Positions 39,649 to 46,466 of a stretch of DNA of 52,799 nucleotides are shown piece by piece. The position numbers and the translations under genes are program-made. The stretch covers positions 1 through 52,799 of the forward strand of contig DVOW01000063.1 in NCBI GenBank assembly GCA_018713335.1. Direction: 5' to 3'. Positions within the stretch are counted from its first letter, which is position 1; every line of letters starts with the position of its first letter. This DNA is from Candidatus Merdivicinus intestinigallinarum. Its GTDB lineage: Bacteria; Bacillota; Clostridia; Oscillospirales; Ruminococcaceae. The notes under the pieces are model-generated. The model was not told the origin of the DNA. It made no database searches and saw only the letters and a list, made by a program, of their open reading frames with translations.

Positions 39649-40674
39649 ATGGAAAACAAGACCTACGGGGTCGTTTTGGTCGGCTGCGGACATATCGGCC
39701 GGTCGCATATAGAGGAAATTTATTACCGGGACGGGGTGCGGATCGTCGGCGTCGTGGATACCCTGGAGGAAAACGCCCGGCTGTTTGCCAAAAAATACGG
39801 TGCGGAATCTTGGAATACGGATTATCGTCCCTATCTGTCCCGGGAGGATGTGGACATCGTGATCGTCGCCACCTACGCGGATTCCCACCTGCCCATCCTG
39901 CGGGACTGCATCGCCGCGGGAAAACACGTCCTCTGCGAAAAGCCTATGACGGAGTGCAATGAAGTGGACGCGGAGGAATTTTACCGGCTGGCCAAAAATG
40001 CTTCCAGCAAGGTGCTCATCGCCCACATCCTGCGCCACAACGACACCTATAAGCTGGCGCGGGAAATGATCCGGGAGGGCAAGATCGGGGAAGTGCGCCT
40101 GATCCGCATGGTGCAGAACCACCATGTGATGAACCCGGACCGTTACGCCCGGCTTCTGCAGGACTGCCCGCCCTTTGTGGACTGCGGCGTGCATTACATC
40201 GACGTCGTCCGCTGGTTCACCGGCCTGGAGGTGACCTCCATCGGCGGGCTCGGCAGCAGGGTAGGGGAACTGGCGGCCCCCGGGGAGTTTGACCACGGCA
40301 TCCTGACCATGCGGCTGGAAAACGGGGCGTCCGTCTATTACGAAGCCGGCTGGACCGAAAGCCTGGCGGCGGAAAACCTGAAGGAATTTATCGGGGACAA
40401 GGGCCGCATCCGCATTGTCTTAAAGGAATTCCGCAAGGAGGACCAGGAGGAAGGCGACCTCATCCAGTATTACGACGCGGTGAATAAGGTTTACCACACC
40501 ATCAACAGCCCCAGTGTCTACAAAAACATGTGGGCCCAGCTCCAGTGCCTCATTGACATGATCGAAGGCCGCAGCGAGGGTTCTCCTACGCTGGATGACG
40601 CCTACCAGGCCTTCCGCATCGCTCTGTTAGGCTGGGAAGCCCTGCGGCAGGGAACGGTCCTGCCTGTGGATTAA
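39649..40674 (+). CDS. Gfo/Idh/MocA family oxidoreductase
   Basis: The 341-residue protein has an N-terminal Rossmann motif VVLVGCGHIGRSHIEEI (about 7-23), the family signature GKHVLCEKPMTECNEVDAEE (about 93-112, catalytic EKP lysine), and the C-terminal substrate domain with DCGVHYIDVVRWFTG (Asp/His). These enzymes oxidise or reduce sugars, inositols or sugar acids with NAD(P). ATG 39649 follows AAGGGGGAC. A cre box at its promoter supports a role in carbon-source use. Confidence 0.9.
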   Translation: MENKTYGVVLVGCGHIGRSHIEEIYYRDGVRIVGVVDTLEENARLFAKKYGAESWNTDYRPYLSREDVDIVIVATYADSHLPILRDCIAAGKHVLCEKPMTECNEVDAEEFYRLAKNASSKVLIAHILRHNDTYKLAREMIREGKIGEVRLIRMVQNHHVMNPDRYARLLQDCPPFVDCGVHYIDVVRWFTGLEVTSIGGLGSRVGELAAPGEFDHGILTMRLENGASVYYEAGWTESLAAENLKEFIGDKGRIRIVLKEFRKEDQEEGDLIQYYDAVNKVYHTINSPSVYKNMWAQLQCLIDMIEGRSEGSPTLDDAYQAFRIALLGWEALRQGTVLPVD

Positions 40675-40687
40675 GGGGGCGGCTTTT

Positions 40688-41176
40688 ATGCATACCAAGG
40701 GTGAAACCAGCGTATTTACCATAATAGGAGCCATCTACCTGATTTTGGGATGTATTTTCCTGGTTTTAGGAGGGGTACTCTCTCTGGCCGTTTCAGAGGA
40801 CGGCGTGATGATCGGAACGATTTTCGGGGGGATCGGCGGTATTTTCGCCCTTTTGGGCGCCATATTTCTCTTTGTGGAGCACCGGAAAGAAAAGCAGATT
40901 CAACGGCTCCTGGAGGGCGGCAGGTACATTGAGGGGGAAATCGTGGATTTCCAAACCAATTACAATGTTTCCCTGAACAACCGGCACCCCATTATCGTAA
41001 TTGTTCGGTACCAGGATTTAAACGGCGTCGCCCACATTTTCAAAAGCCGGAGCCTGCGCTGGTACCCGGACCCGGCAGTCATCGGCCAGACTGTGAAGGT
41101 GTATGTGGAGGACGATTCCTTCCAGAAATATTATGTGGACATGAGCGAGGTGCTGTCCCAGACCATCGAACACTGA
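40688..41176 (+). CDS. DUF3592-like membrane protein
   Basis: The 162-residue protein has two TM helices (about 9-33 and 42-63), then a short basic loop EHRKEKQIQR and a beta-rich domain (GEIVDFQTNYNV.., IVIVRYQD, KVYVEDDSFQKYYVD) like DUF3592 proteins. Function unknown. ATG 40688 lies 13 bp after the dehydrogenase stop with GGGGGCGG upstream. It is convergent with cassette B, separated by a hairpin containing CATCAATTTGATG near 41237. Confidence 0.65.
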   Translation: MHTKGETSVFTIIGAIYLILGCIFLVLGGVLSLAVSEDGVMIGTIFGGIGGIFALLGAIFLFVEHRKEKQIQRLLEGGRYIEGEIVDFQTNYNVSLNNRHPIIVIVRYQDLNGVAHIFKSRSLRWYPDPAVIGQTVKVYVEDDSFQKYYVDMSEVLSQTIEH

Positions 41177-41216
41177 ATGGCGTGATATGGGTATATTGTG
41201 ACATTCTGGAAAAACA

Positions 41217-41256
41217 ACAGGGGCGGAGGCCATCAATTTGATGACCCCTGCCCCCT
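41217..41256. terminator. Imperfect hairpin between convergent genes
   Basis: AGGGGCGGAGG and CCCCTGCCCCCT flank an inner CATCAA/TTGATG dyad. A related segment sits at 42360-42405. It is a plausible terminator for both the DUF3592-like gene and cassette B. Confidence 0.45.
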
Positions 41257-41276
41257 AGCTTTTATCATTTCAATGA

Positions 41277-41504
41277 TCACATGGCTTTGTAAACCAGCCT
41301 CAACGCCGTGCGGAAGCCCACGAGAAAGCCTTGGTATTCAGAAACGCTGTTGGCTTGGTTCCACAAGGGTTCGATTTCCCGCCAGTCACTGGGGCGCAGG
41401 AGCCCTTTGACATCATCCAGAACCCGACTAAGGGCAAGCTGGGCTTCGGGCATTTCCTGTTCCATTTTCAGCACATTAGACCATAAATTTTCGGTTGTAT
41501 CCAT
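41277..41504 (-). CDS. Cassette B: 75-aa protein of unknown function
   Basis: The 75 residues are nearly identical to cassette A's protein (MDTTENLWSNVLKMEQEMPE at the N-terminus, ending LRLVYKAM). Start is ATG 41504 with AGGAGG just upstream. The RHH gene sharing its transcript belongs to a different subtype from cassette A's, so the same 75-aa protein is paired with different repressors. Function unknown. Confidence 0.78.
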   Translation of the reverse strand: MDTTENLWSNVLKMEQEMPEAQLALSRVLDDVKGLLRPSDWREIEPLWNQANSVSEYQGFLVGFRTALRLVYKAM

Positions 41505-41559
41505 CGTTGTTCCTCCTTTTTTGGTTGACAAGAAGGCCCATCTGATGTAAAATAATTTC

Positions 41560-41633
41560 AGACGAGGTTTCTCGTCGCATACAGATGTAGGCCGGACGGT
41601 TGCAAGTTGTGTCGGCTTACATCTTATTTTTTT
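41560..41633 (+). ncRNA. Cassette B: antisense small RNA
   Basis: Promoter TTGACA (41525-41530), the same 17-bp spacer, TAAAAT (41548-41553). The 5' hairpin is GACGAG-GTTT-CTCGTC (41561-41576). The terminator is AGATGTAGGCCG (41583-41594)/CGGCTTACATCT (41613-41624) and then seven T (41627-41633). It overlaps the end of the RHH-B gene (stop at 41624-41626). Confidence 0.75.
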
Positions 41634-41797
41634 GCTTTTTGGTAGACCTTATTGATTCCCTCCATCACAACTTCATACTGGGTTTTACCCAGCTTTTCAC
41701 AGCAAAACAACAGTTTTTCCCTGTCGTCTTTAGTTGCTCTGATTTTAATGATTTCTGTTTTGGGGTTATCCGTAGGTCTGCCCATTTTTGCACTCAT
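41624..41797 (-). CDS. Cassette B: ribbon-helix-helix repressor
   Basis: The 57-residue RHH protein of a second subtype has SAKMGRPTDNPKTEIIKIRA, then DDREKLLFCCEKLGKTQYEVVMEGI. ATG 41797 follows GAGAGGTGATCC. Promoter on minus: TTGACT (41850-41855), 17 bp, TAGGAT (41827-41832). Direct repeats TGTGTTCTCAAA and TGTGTACTCAAA, 24 bp apart, flank the -10 and are the likely operator. Confidence 0.85.
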   Translation of the reverse strand: MSAKMGRPTDNPKTEIIKIRATKDDREKLLFCCEKLGKTQYEVVMEGINKVYQKAKK

Positions 41798-41975
41798 TGG
41801 ATCACCTCTCTTTTGAGTACACATATATCCTAACATTTGAGAACACAAAAGTCAAGAGATTTTGCGAAATTCTCCGAAAAATGGTGTGGGGCTGTGCGGT
41901 CGCACCGCGCCATCAAGCAAGCTTGCTGGCTATGTCGCCGGTTGACAAGAAGGCCTATCTGATGTAAAATTATTT

Positions 41976-42061
41976 CAGACGGGGGTTCTTGTATAAGGGT
42001 TGCTCGTCTGGCATAGAGTTTCGGCTTTGCTTGGAAGGTGGGCCGAAGCTCTACTTTTTTT
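41976..42061 (+). ncRNA. Cassette C: antisense small RNA
   Basis: TTGACA (41942-41947), spacer AGAAGGCCTATCTGATG, TAAAAT (41965-41970). Hairpin CAGACG (41976-41981)/CGTCTG (42005-42010). Terminator TAGAGTTTCGG (42014-42024)/CCGAAGCTCTA (42043-42053), T run 42055-42061. It is close to the cassette A RNA. Confidence 0.75.
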
Positions 42062-42224
42062 CGGCCAAAATCAGTTCTATTCCTTCTCTGACGACCTGTG
42101 TCCTTGTTTTTCCCGTTTTGTCGCAAAATTTTTGTAACCGCTGGTTTGTCTCGGCGTCAATTCGGGCTTTGATTTCAAAGGATTTAGGTTTGTCTGATTT
42201 TGGTCGGCCAGTGCGTGGACTCAA
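42051..42224 (-). CDS. Cassette C: ribbon-helix-helix repressor, cassette lacking its 75-aa gene
   Basis: The 57-residue RHH protein is almost the same as cassette A's. TTG start at 42224. Promoter TTGACT (42278-42283), 17 bp, TATAAT (42255-42260), with direct repeats TTGTGGAACG and TTGTGGCACA 25 bp apart. The cassette breaks off just beyond the small-RNA -35: where the 75-aa gene should lie, 41886-41940 holds a palindromic repeat (ATCAAGCAAGCTTGCTGG and similar), and then the promoter of cassette B begins. Confidence 0.83.
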   Translation of the reverse strand: MSPRTGRPKSDKPKSFEIKARIDAETNQRLQKFCDKTGKTRTQVVREGIELILAEKK

Positions 42225-42310
42225 TTCATCACTTCCTTTCTGTGCCACAATAATATTATAATTTCCGTTCCACAAAAAGTCAAGCGTTTTTGCAAATCTT
42301 CCCGAAAAAA

Positions 42311-42459
42311 TTGTAGGGGCGCGCATTGCGCGCCCGCAGATACATCGCGGCATTATGATAAAACCGCGGACGGCCATGTTCTCAAATTGATGACCGCCGC
42401 CCATTTTTATTGCGGCATTTTTGGAAAACAAACGGGCGAGCAATGCTCGCCCCTACAAA
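42311..42459. repeat. TTGTAGGGG units flanking cassettes C and D
   Basis: 42311-42338 has core CGCGCATTGCGCGCCCG. 42433-42459 has core GGGCGAGCAATGCTCGCCC with reversed arm. Between them lies a CAAATTGATGACCGCCG segment similar to 41237. Confidence 0.75.
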
Positions 42460-42486
42460 TTATCCGGGACGTTTCCGTTTCAATAG

Positions 42487-42714
42487 TCACATGATTTTAT
42501 AAATCAATCCCAACGCCGTGCGGAATCCCATGAGAAAACCCTGGTACTCAAAGGCGCTGGCACACTGATTCCACAAAGGTTCGGCCTCTTTCCAATTAGC
42601 AGAGCTCAGAAGCTTTTCCATCTGTTCCTGAAACTTAAGCCGGGCCAGCTTGGTTTCCGGCATATCCTGTTCATTTTCTAGCGCATGGAACCATAAATCT
42701 TCCATTGTGTACAT
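42487..42714 (-). CDS. Cassette D: divergent 75-aa protein
   Basis: The 75 residues are the most diverged of the four paralogues (MYTMEDLWFHALENEQDMPE..). It keeps the C-terminal core EYQGFLMGFRTALGLIYKIM and the LWNQ motif, so those are probably the functional or folding core. ATG 42714 with AGGAGG upstream. Function unknown. Confidence 0.76.
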   Translation of the reverse strand: MYTMEDLWFHALENEQDMPETKLARLKFQEQMEKLLSSANWKEAEPLWNQCASAFEYQGFLMGFRTALGLIYKIM

Positions 42715-42769
42715 CGTTGTTCCTCCTTTTTTGGTTGACAAGAAGGCCCTTCTGATGTATACTGAATTT

Positions 42770-42840
42770 CAGATAGGATTTTCCTGTCGTTGATAACAGC
42801 ACTTGGTGACTTTCAGAGGGTTCCAGTGCTGTTATTTTTT
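42770..42840 (+). ncRNA. Cassette D: antisense small RNA
   Basis: TTGACA (42735-42740), spacer AGAAGGCCCTTCTGATG, TATACT (42758-42763). The 5' hairpin GATAGG (42772-42777)/CCTGTC (42783-42788) has changed sequence but kept pairing. The terminator is ATAACAGCACT (from 42793)/AGTGCTGTTAT (to 42835), T run to 42840. It overlaps the RHH-D stop at 42832-42834. Confidence 0.75.
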
Positions 42841-43014
42841 GTCGAGTTCCGCCTTTAACAAATCAATTCCCTGCATAATTGCATCGGTTCTGGATACAGC
42901 CAGCCGTTCTGCACATTCCTGGATTTTTTTCGCTTCCTCAGCCGTGATGCGAATATTGATTTTTTCCTTTCGGGATTCTGTTCCCTTAGGCGGCCTCCCG
43001 GTTCTAGGACTCAA
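42832..43014 (-). CDS. Cassette D: ribbon-helix-helix repressor
   Basis: The 60-residue RHH protein of a third subtype has SPRTGRPPKGTESRKEKINI, RITAEEAKKIQECAERLAV, then SRTDAIMQGIDLL. TTG start at 43014 after GAGGTGATAG. Promoter on minus: TTGACT (43067-43072), 17 bp, TATGAT (43044-43049). Here the operator candidate is an inverted repeat, CTTATAT-CATA-ATATAAG (43039-43056), over the -10. Confidence 0.83.
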   Translation of the reverse strand: MSPRTGRPPKGTESRKEKINIRITAEEAKKIQECAERLAVSRTDAIMQGIDLLKAELDKK

Positions 43015-43067
43015 ACTATCACCTCACTTTTGTCCTCGCTTATATCATAATATAAGGGCGCGCAAAA

Positions 43068-43235
43068 GTCAAGAGGTTTTGCAAATCTTCCCGAAAAAAT
43101 TGTAGGGGCCGGGTCGCCCGGCCCGCGGTTTTGGAGAAACGTCACGATTTACCAGCGGGCGGGGAAACCCCGCCCCTACAAATTTTTCCGGGACGTTTCA
43201 ATAAAAATGTAAGGGACGATGCCCACATCGTCCCC
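43068..43235. repeat. Three-unit repeat array, inverted copy of 48768-48934
   Basis: Three TTGTAGGGG-type units (43100-43127, 43155-43182, 43208-43235) plus the conserved segment upstream of the RHH -35. The whole 168 bp recurs in inverted orientation at 48768-48934 with only a handful of differences. 43236-43276 contains nothing else. Confidence 0.88.
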
Positions 43236-43276
43236 TGCAGTATGTTGTTTGGTTTACAAAACCCGCCACCGCCATG

Positions 43277-43624
43277 TTATAAGATCACCAGGGTGATACC
43301 CTGGTTGCGGCGTTCCAGATCCGGGTCCCGGCGGAGGGCGCCGCAAAGCTGGAAGGCCAGCCGGGTGCTGTCGTTGAAAATGGAAAAATCCTCCCCCAGG
43401 ATCACCGCTTTCACCTGGCTTTTGGCCTGCATTTCCCAAAGGCGTTTCCGGACGGCGGGCCGGATCTTCCCGCCGGTCCCTGTGGAGCCGTAGCCGTGGA
43501 TGATCTTTAAGACAGGGCATCCGGCGGCTTTGGCGTGGCGGATTTCAAAATTCAGGTGTTTTAAGGCCTCCGCCACAGTGGGATAACCGGCCTCTAAGTT
43601 GGCTGTGCCCAATTTGGTTCCCAA
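43277..43624 (-). CDS. Smr-domain protein
   Basis: The 115-residue protein starts at TTG 43624 behind AAGGAGG. It is essentially one Smr domain: AGYPTVAEALKHLNFEIRHA, then VLKIIHGYGSTGTGGKIRPAV (segment about 38-58, the HGxG loop). Smr domains nick DNA or act on RNA in MutS2 and related proteins; stand-alone forms are poorly characterised. It is the last gene of the GH42-hydrolase-MATE-Smr operon. Confidence 0.82.
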   Translation of the reverse strand: MGTKLGTANLEAGYPTVAEALKHLNFEIRHAKAAGCPVLKIIHGYGSTGTGGKIRPAVRKRLWEMQAKSQVKAVILGEDFSIFNDSTRLAFQLCGALRRDPDLERRNQGITLVIL

Positions 43625-43639
43625 GAAAGCGCCGCCTCC

Positions 43640-45034
43640 TTATATGCTGCTTTCAGAAGGGGCGGGAGCCTCCTGGGAAACCGCTTCGTCCACCTTGGGG
43701 AATTTCCGCCGGATTACCATGAAGCATACAAGATGCGCCAAGAAGGTGACAGCCCAGGAAACCGGATAGGACCAGAACAGGGTGGACAAAGTGTGGTCGG
43801 CGGCAAAGACCGTGAAAATCCAGAGGATCCGCAGGCCGCAGGCGCCGGTCAAAGATACAATCATGGGCAGGATGGAATAGCCCATGCCCCGCATGCTTCC
43901 CACCATAACGTCCATGATCCCGCAGAGGAAATAAGGCATGCAGACTAAGTACATCCTTTCCAATCCGAAGCTGATGACCTGGGGGTCGGTGTTGTAAATT
44001 TTTAACAGCGTATCCCCAAGAAGGGTAGCCCCCACGCCCATAACCAGGCCGATAACTGTGACCACCCCAAGGCAGACCAGCAGGATATGATTGATGCGGC
44101 TGTATTTTTTAGCCCCCATATTCTGGCTGGTAAAGCTCAGGTTCGCCTGATATACGGCGTTCATGGAGTTGTAAACAAAGCCTTCCAAATTGGAAGCGGC
44201 GGTGCTGCCGGCCATAGCCACCGAGCCGAAGGAGTTGATGGAGGACTGAATCAGCACGTTGGAAATGGAAAAAATCGCGCCCTGCATCCCGGCGGGCAGG
44301 CCGATGCGCATCATGGCGAACAGCTTTTCCCGGTGGACATGGAGCTTTTTCAGATGAAGCTTAAACATGCCGTCGGAACGGATGAGGCACAGGACGATAA
44401 GCCCGGCGGAGATTGCCTGGGAAATGACGGTAGCAATGGCCACGCCCGCAACGCCCATGTGGAACACAATGACAAAAATCAAATTGAATATGACGTTTAC
44501 CACACCTGCAATCAGCAGGAAAATCAGGGGCCGCTGAGTGTCGCCCATAGCCCGGAGGATGGCGGAGCCAAAGTTATAAAGCATGATAACCGGCATCCCC
44601 ACAAAGTAGATGCGCATATACAGCGTGGCCTGGCTCAGAACGTCGTCCGGGGTCCCCATGAGGGTCAGAAGGGGTTCCGCCAGGGCAATGCCTACAAAGA
44701 TCATCACAACCCCGCAGATAACGCTTAACAGAATGGAAGTGTGGATGGTTTCGCTGACGTTCCGGACGTCCCGCGCACCGATATACTGGGCCACCAGGAC
44801 GTTGGTGCCGATGGAAAGCCCGATAAACAGGTTGATGAGCAGGTTAATCAAAGAGCCGGTGGAGCCGACGGCCGCCAGCGCCTCCTTGCCGGTAAACTGC
44901 CCCACAACGACGATGTCAGCCGCGTTGAAAAGCAGCTGCAAAATGCCGGAAAGCATCAGCGGGACGGAAAACCGGAGGATTTTCCCCAGCAAGGGGCCGT
45001 TGCACATGTCGATTTCATAAGTTTTTTTTGCCAT
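43640..45034 (-). CDS. MATE family efflux transporter
   Basis: The 464-residue protein has twelve hydrophobic segments in two homologous halves, as in MatE antiporters: ILRFSVPLMLSGILQLLFNAADIVVVGQFTG near the N-terminus (positions about 15-45), and MRIGLPAGMQGAIFSISNVLIQ opening the second half (about 242). It exports drugs or metabolites using a sodium or proton gradient. ATG 45034 or a TTG nine bases earlier could be the start; AAAGGA lies between usual spacings for both. It is in an operon with GH42 and a serine hydrolase. Confidence 0.9.
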   Translation of the reverse strand: MAKKTYEIDMCNGPLLGKILRFSVPLMLSGILQLLFNAADIVVVGQFTGKEALAAVGSTGSLINLLINLFIGLSIGTNVLVAQYIGARDVRNVSETIHTSILLSVICGVVMIFVGIALAEPLLTLMGTPDDVLSQATLYMRIYFVGMPVIMLYNFGSAILRAMGDTQRPLIFLLIAGVVNVIFNLIFVIVFHMGVAGVAIATVISQAISAGLIVLCLIRSDGMFKLHLKKLHVHREKLFAMMRIGLPAGMQGAIFSISNVLIQSSINSFGSVAMAGSTAASNLEGFVYNSMNAVYQANLSFTSQNMGAKKYSRINHILLVCLGVVTVIGLVMGVGATLLGDTLLKIYNTDPQVISFGLERMYLVCMPYFLCGIMDVMVGSMRGMGYSILPMIVSLTGACGLRILWIFTVFAADHTLSTLFWSYPVSWAVTFLAHLVCFMVIRRKFPKVDEAVSQEAPAPSESSI

Positions 45035-45074
45035 TGGAGTCAATATTCCTTTCTAAAAGATGCGGTTATATGGG

Positions 45075-46451
45075 TCAGGAAAGAAGGGAGCAGCAAAAGA
45101 TTTCCTCCATTTTTTCCGAAAAAATACGGAGGACCGGCTGCGCCCCGGTTTCCAGTCGGATGAAGTTCAGGTGGGGCATATTCCGGTGCCGGACAGTGAC
45201 CGCAAGGATATTGCCTTCCCAGCCGCCGGCCGCGCCGACGAGCATTTCCGGGAAGCGCTCCTGTTTCCGCAAATGCGCCCGCTGCCAGCGTTCCAGCCCA
45301 AAGGGGAGGCACAGCTCCTCTGTTCCCGCGAAGAACCGGAGCTCGCCGCCGTTTTGGCCGGTGCGGATCTCCAGGCGCTCATATCCCAGGGGATTTTCCC
45401 CGCAGGCGTAATCCGCCGCAAAGTCCCGGCCTGCCAGCTTGGGCAGGGGGCAGCGATATTCCGCCGCGTCCGCCGCTTTTTCCGGAACCGGCGCGTCTCC
45501 CATAGCCGGCAGCAGGTTTTCCCACAAGCTGTCCAGCACTGCCTGCATATTGGGTGTGTTGCTGAGGACTACCAGCACGGCGTCTTTTTGGGGAATGGCC
45601 ACCATGTATTGACCGAAGGCCCCGTCGAACCGGAAGCAATCGTGCTGGCACCGCCAGATTTGGTAGCAGTAGCCCTGCTCCCAGTCTTTCTGCGCATTGG
45701 GCGCGTTGTCGATCTGGGCTGTGACAGCCTCCTTGGCCCAGCTTTCCGGGAGGATCCGTTGTCCCTCAAAAAGGCCGCCGTTTAAGTAAACCGTCCCCAG
45801 CTTGGCAATATCCTCCGCCGAAACATGGATGCCCCAGCCCCCGCAGCAAATGTCCTCAGGGGAGCAGTCCCAGGTGACGCCGGAAATGCCCAAAGGCTCG
45901 AAAAGCCGGGGCTTCAAGTAATCCACGACCTTCTGGCCGGTGACTTTTTGCAGAATGGCCGACAGCATATAGGTCCCCATGGAATTGTAGAGGAAGTGCG
46001 AACCCGGTTCATACGGGACCGGGTGCCGCAGGAAGGCTTCCGCCCAGGTTGCGCCGTCCTCCGGGAAGGGCGGTTCCGTTTCATGGCCGCAGCCCATCAT
46101 CAGAAGGTGCCGCACCTCCATAGCCGCCAGATTTCCGCTGACTTCCTTTGGCAGCTCCTCCGGGAAAAAGGAAATGACCTTGTCCGACAGGGAGAGCAGC
46201 CCTTCAGAAACCGCCAAGCCAACCGCCGTCGCAGTCCAGCTTTTGCTGACGGAGTAAACATGCCGCTTGTCCTCCGGCTGATAGGGGTCAAAAAAGGCGG
46301 AAAACGCCTGTTTCCCATGGCGGATTAACAAAACCGCGTGCAGATCGCTGCCCTTGTCCAGACAGCCCGCAATAAACTTCCGGATGCCCTCCGGGTCGAT
46401 TCCCTCCGCTTCCGGCGTGGAGGGGACAAAATGTTTTTCATGATCCAGCAT
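45075..46451 (-). CDS. Serine hydrolase of the class C beta-lactamase family
   Basis: The 458-residue protein has the SxxK motif in YSVSKSWTATAVGLAV (about 66-81) and the YxN motif in FLYNSMGTYMLSAIL (about 151-165), with a C-terminal extension of about 100 residues. No signal peptide, so it is probably cytosolic. Relatives are esterases, D-aminopeptidases or penicillin-recognising enzymes rather than true beta-lactamases. RBS GGGAGG before ATG 46451. It lies 15 bp after the GH42 gene. Confidence 0.86.
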   Translation of the reverse strand: MLDHEKHFVPSTPEAEGIDPEGIRKFIAGCLDKGSDLHAVLLIRHGKQAFSAFFDPYQPEDKRHVYSVSKSWTATAVGLAVSEGLLSLSDKVISFFPEELPKEVSGNLAAMEVRHLLMMGCGHETEPPFPEDGATWAEAFLRHPVPYEPGSHFLYNSMGTYMLSAILQKVTGQKVVDYLKPRLFEPLGISGVTWDCSPEDICCGGWGIHVSAEDIAKLGTVYLNGGLFEGQRILPESWAKEAVTAQIDNAPNAQKDWEQGYCYQIWRCQHDCFRFDGAFGQYMVAIPQKDAVLVVLSNTPNMQAVLDSLWENLLPAMGDAPVPEKAADAAEYRCPLPKLAGRDFAADYACGENPLGYERLEIRTGQNGGELRFFAGTEELCLPFGLERWQRAHLRKQERFPEMLVGAAGGWEGNILAVTVRHRNMPHLNFIRLETGAQPVLRIFSEKMEEIFCCSLLS

Positions 46452-46466
46452 AAAACCGTCCTCCCT

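Noticed and set aside
42300-43240. CRISPR-like array in the repeat-rich region
   Set aside because: The units are palindromes of variable spacing and orientation with no constant-length spacers, and no cas genes are present.
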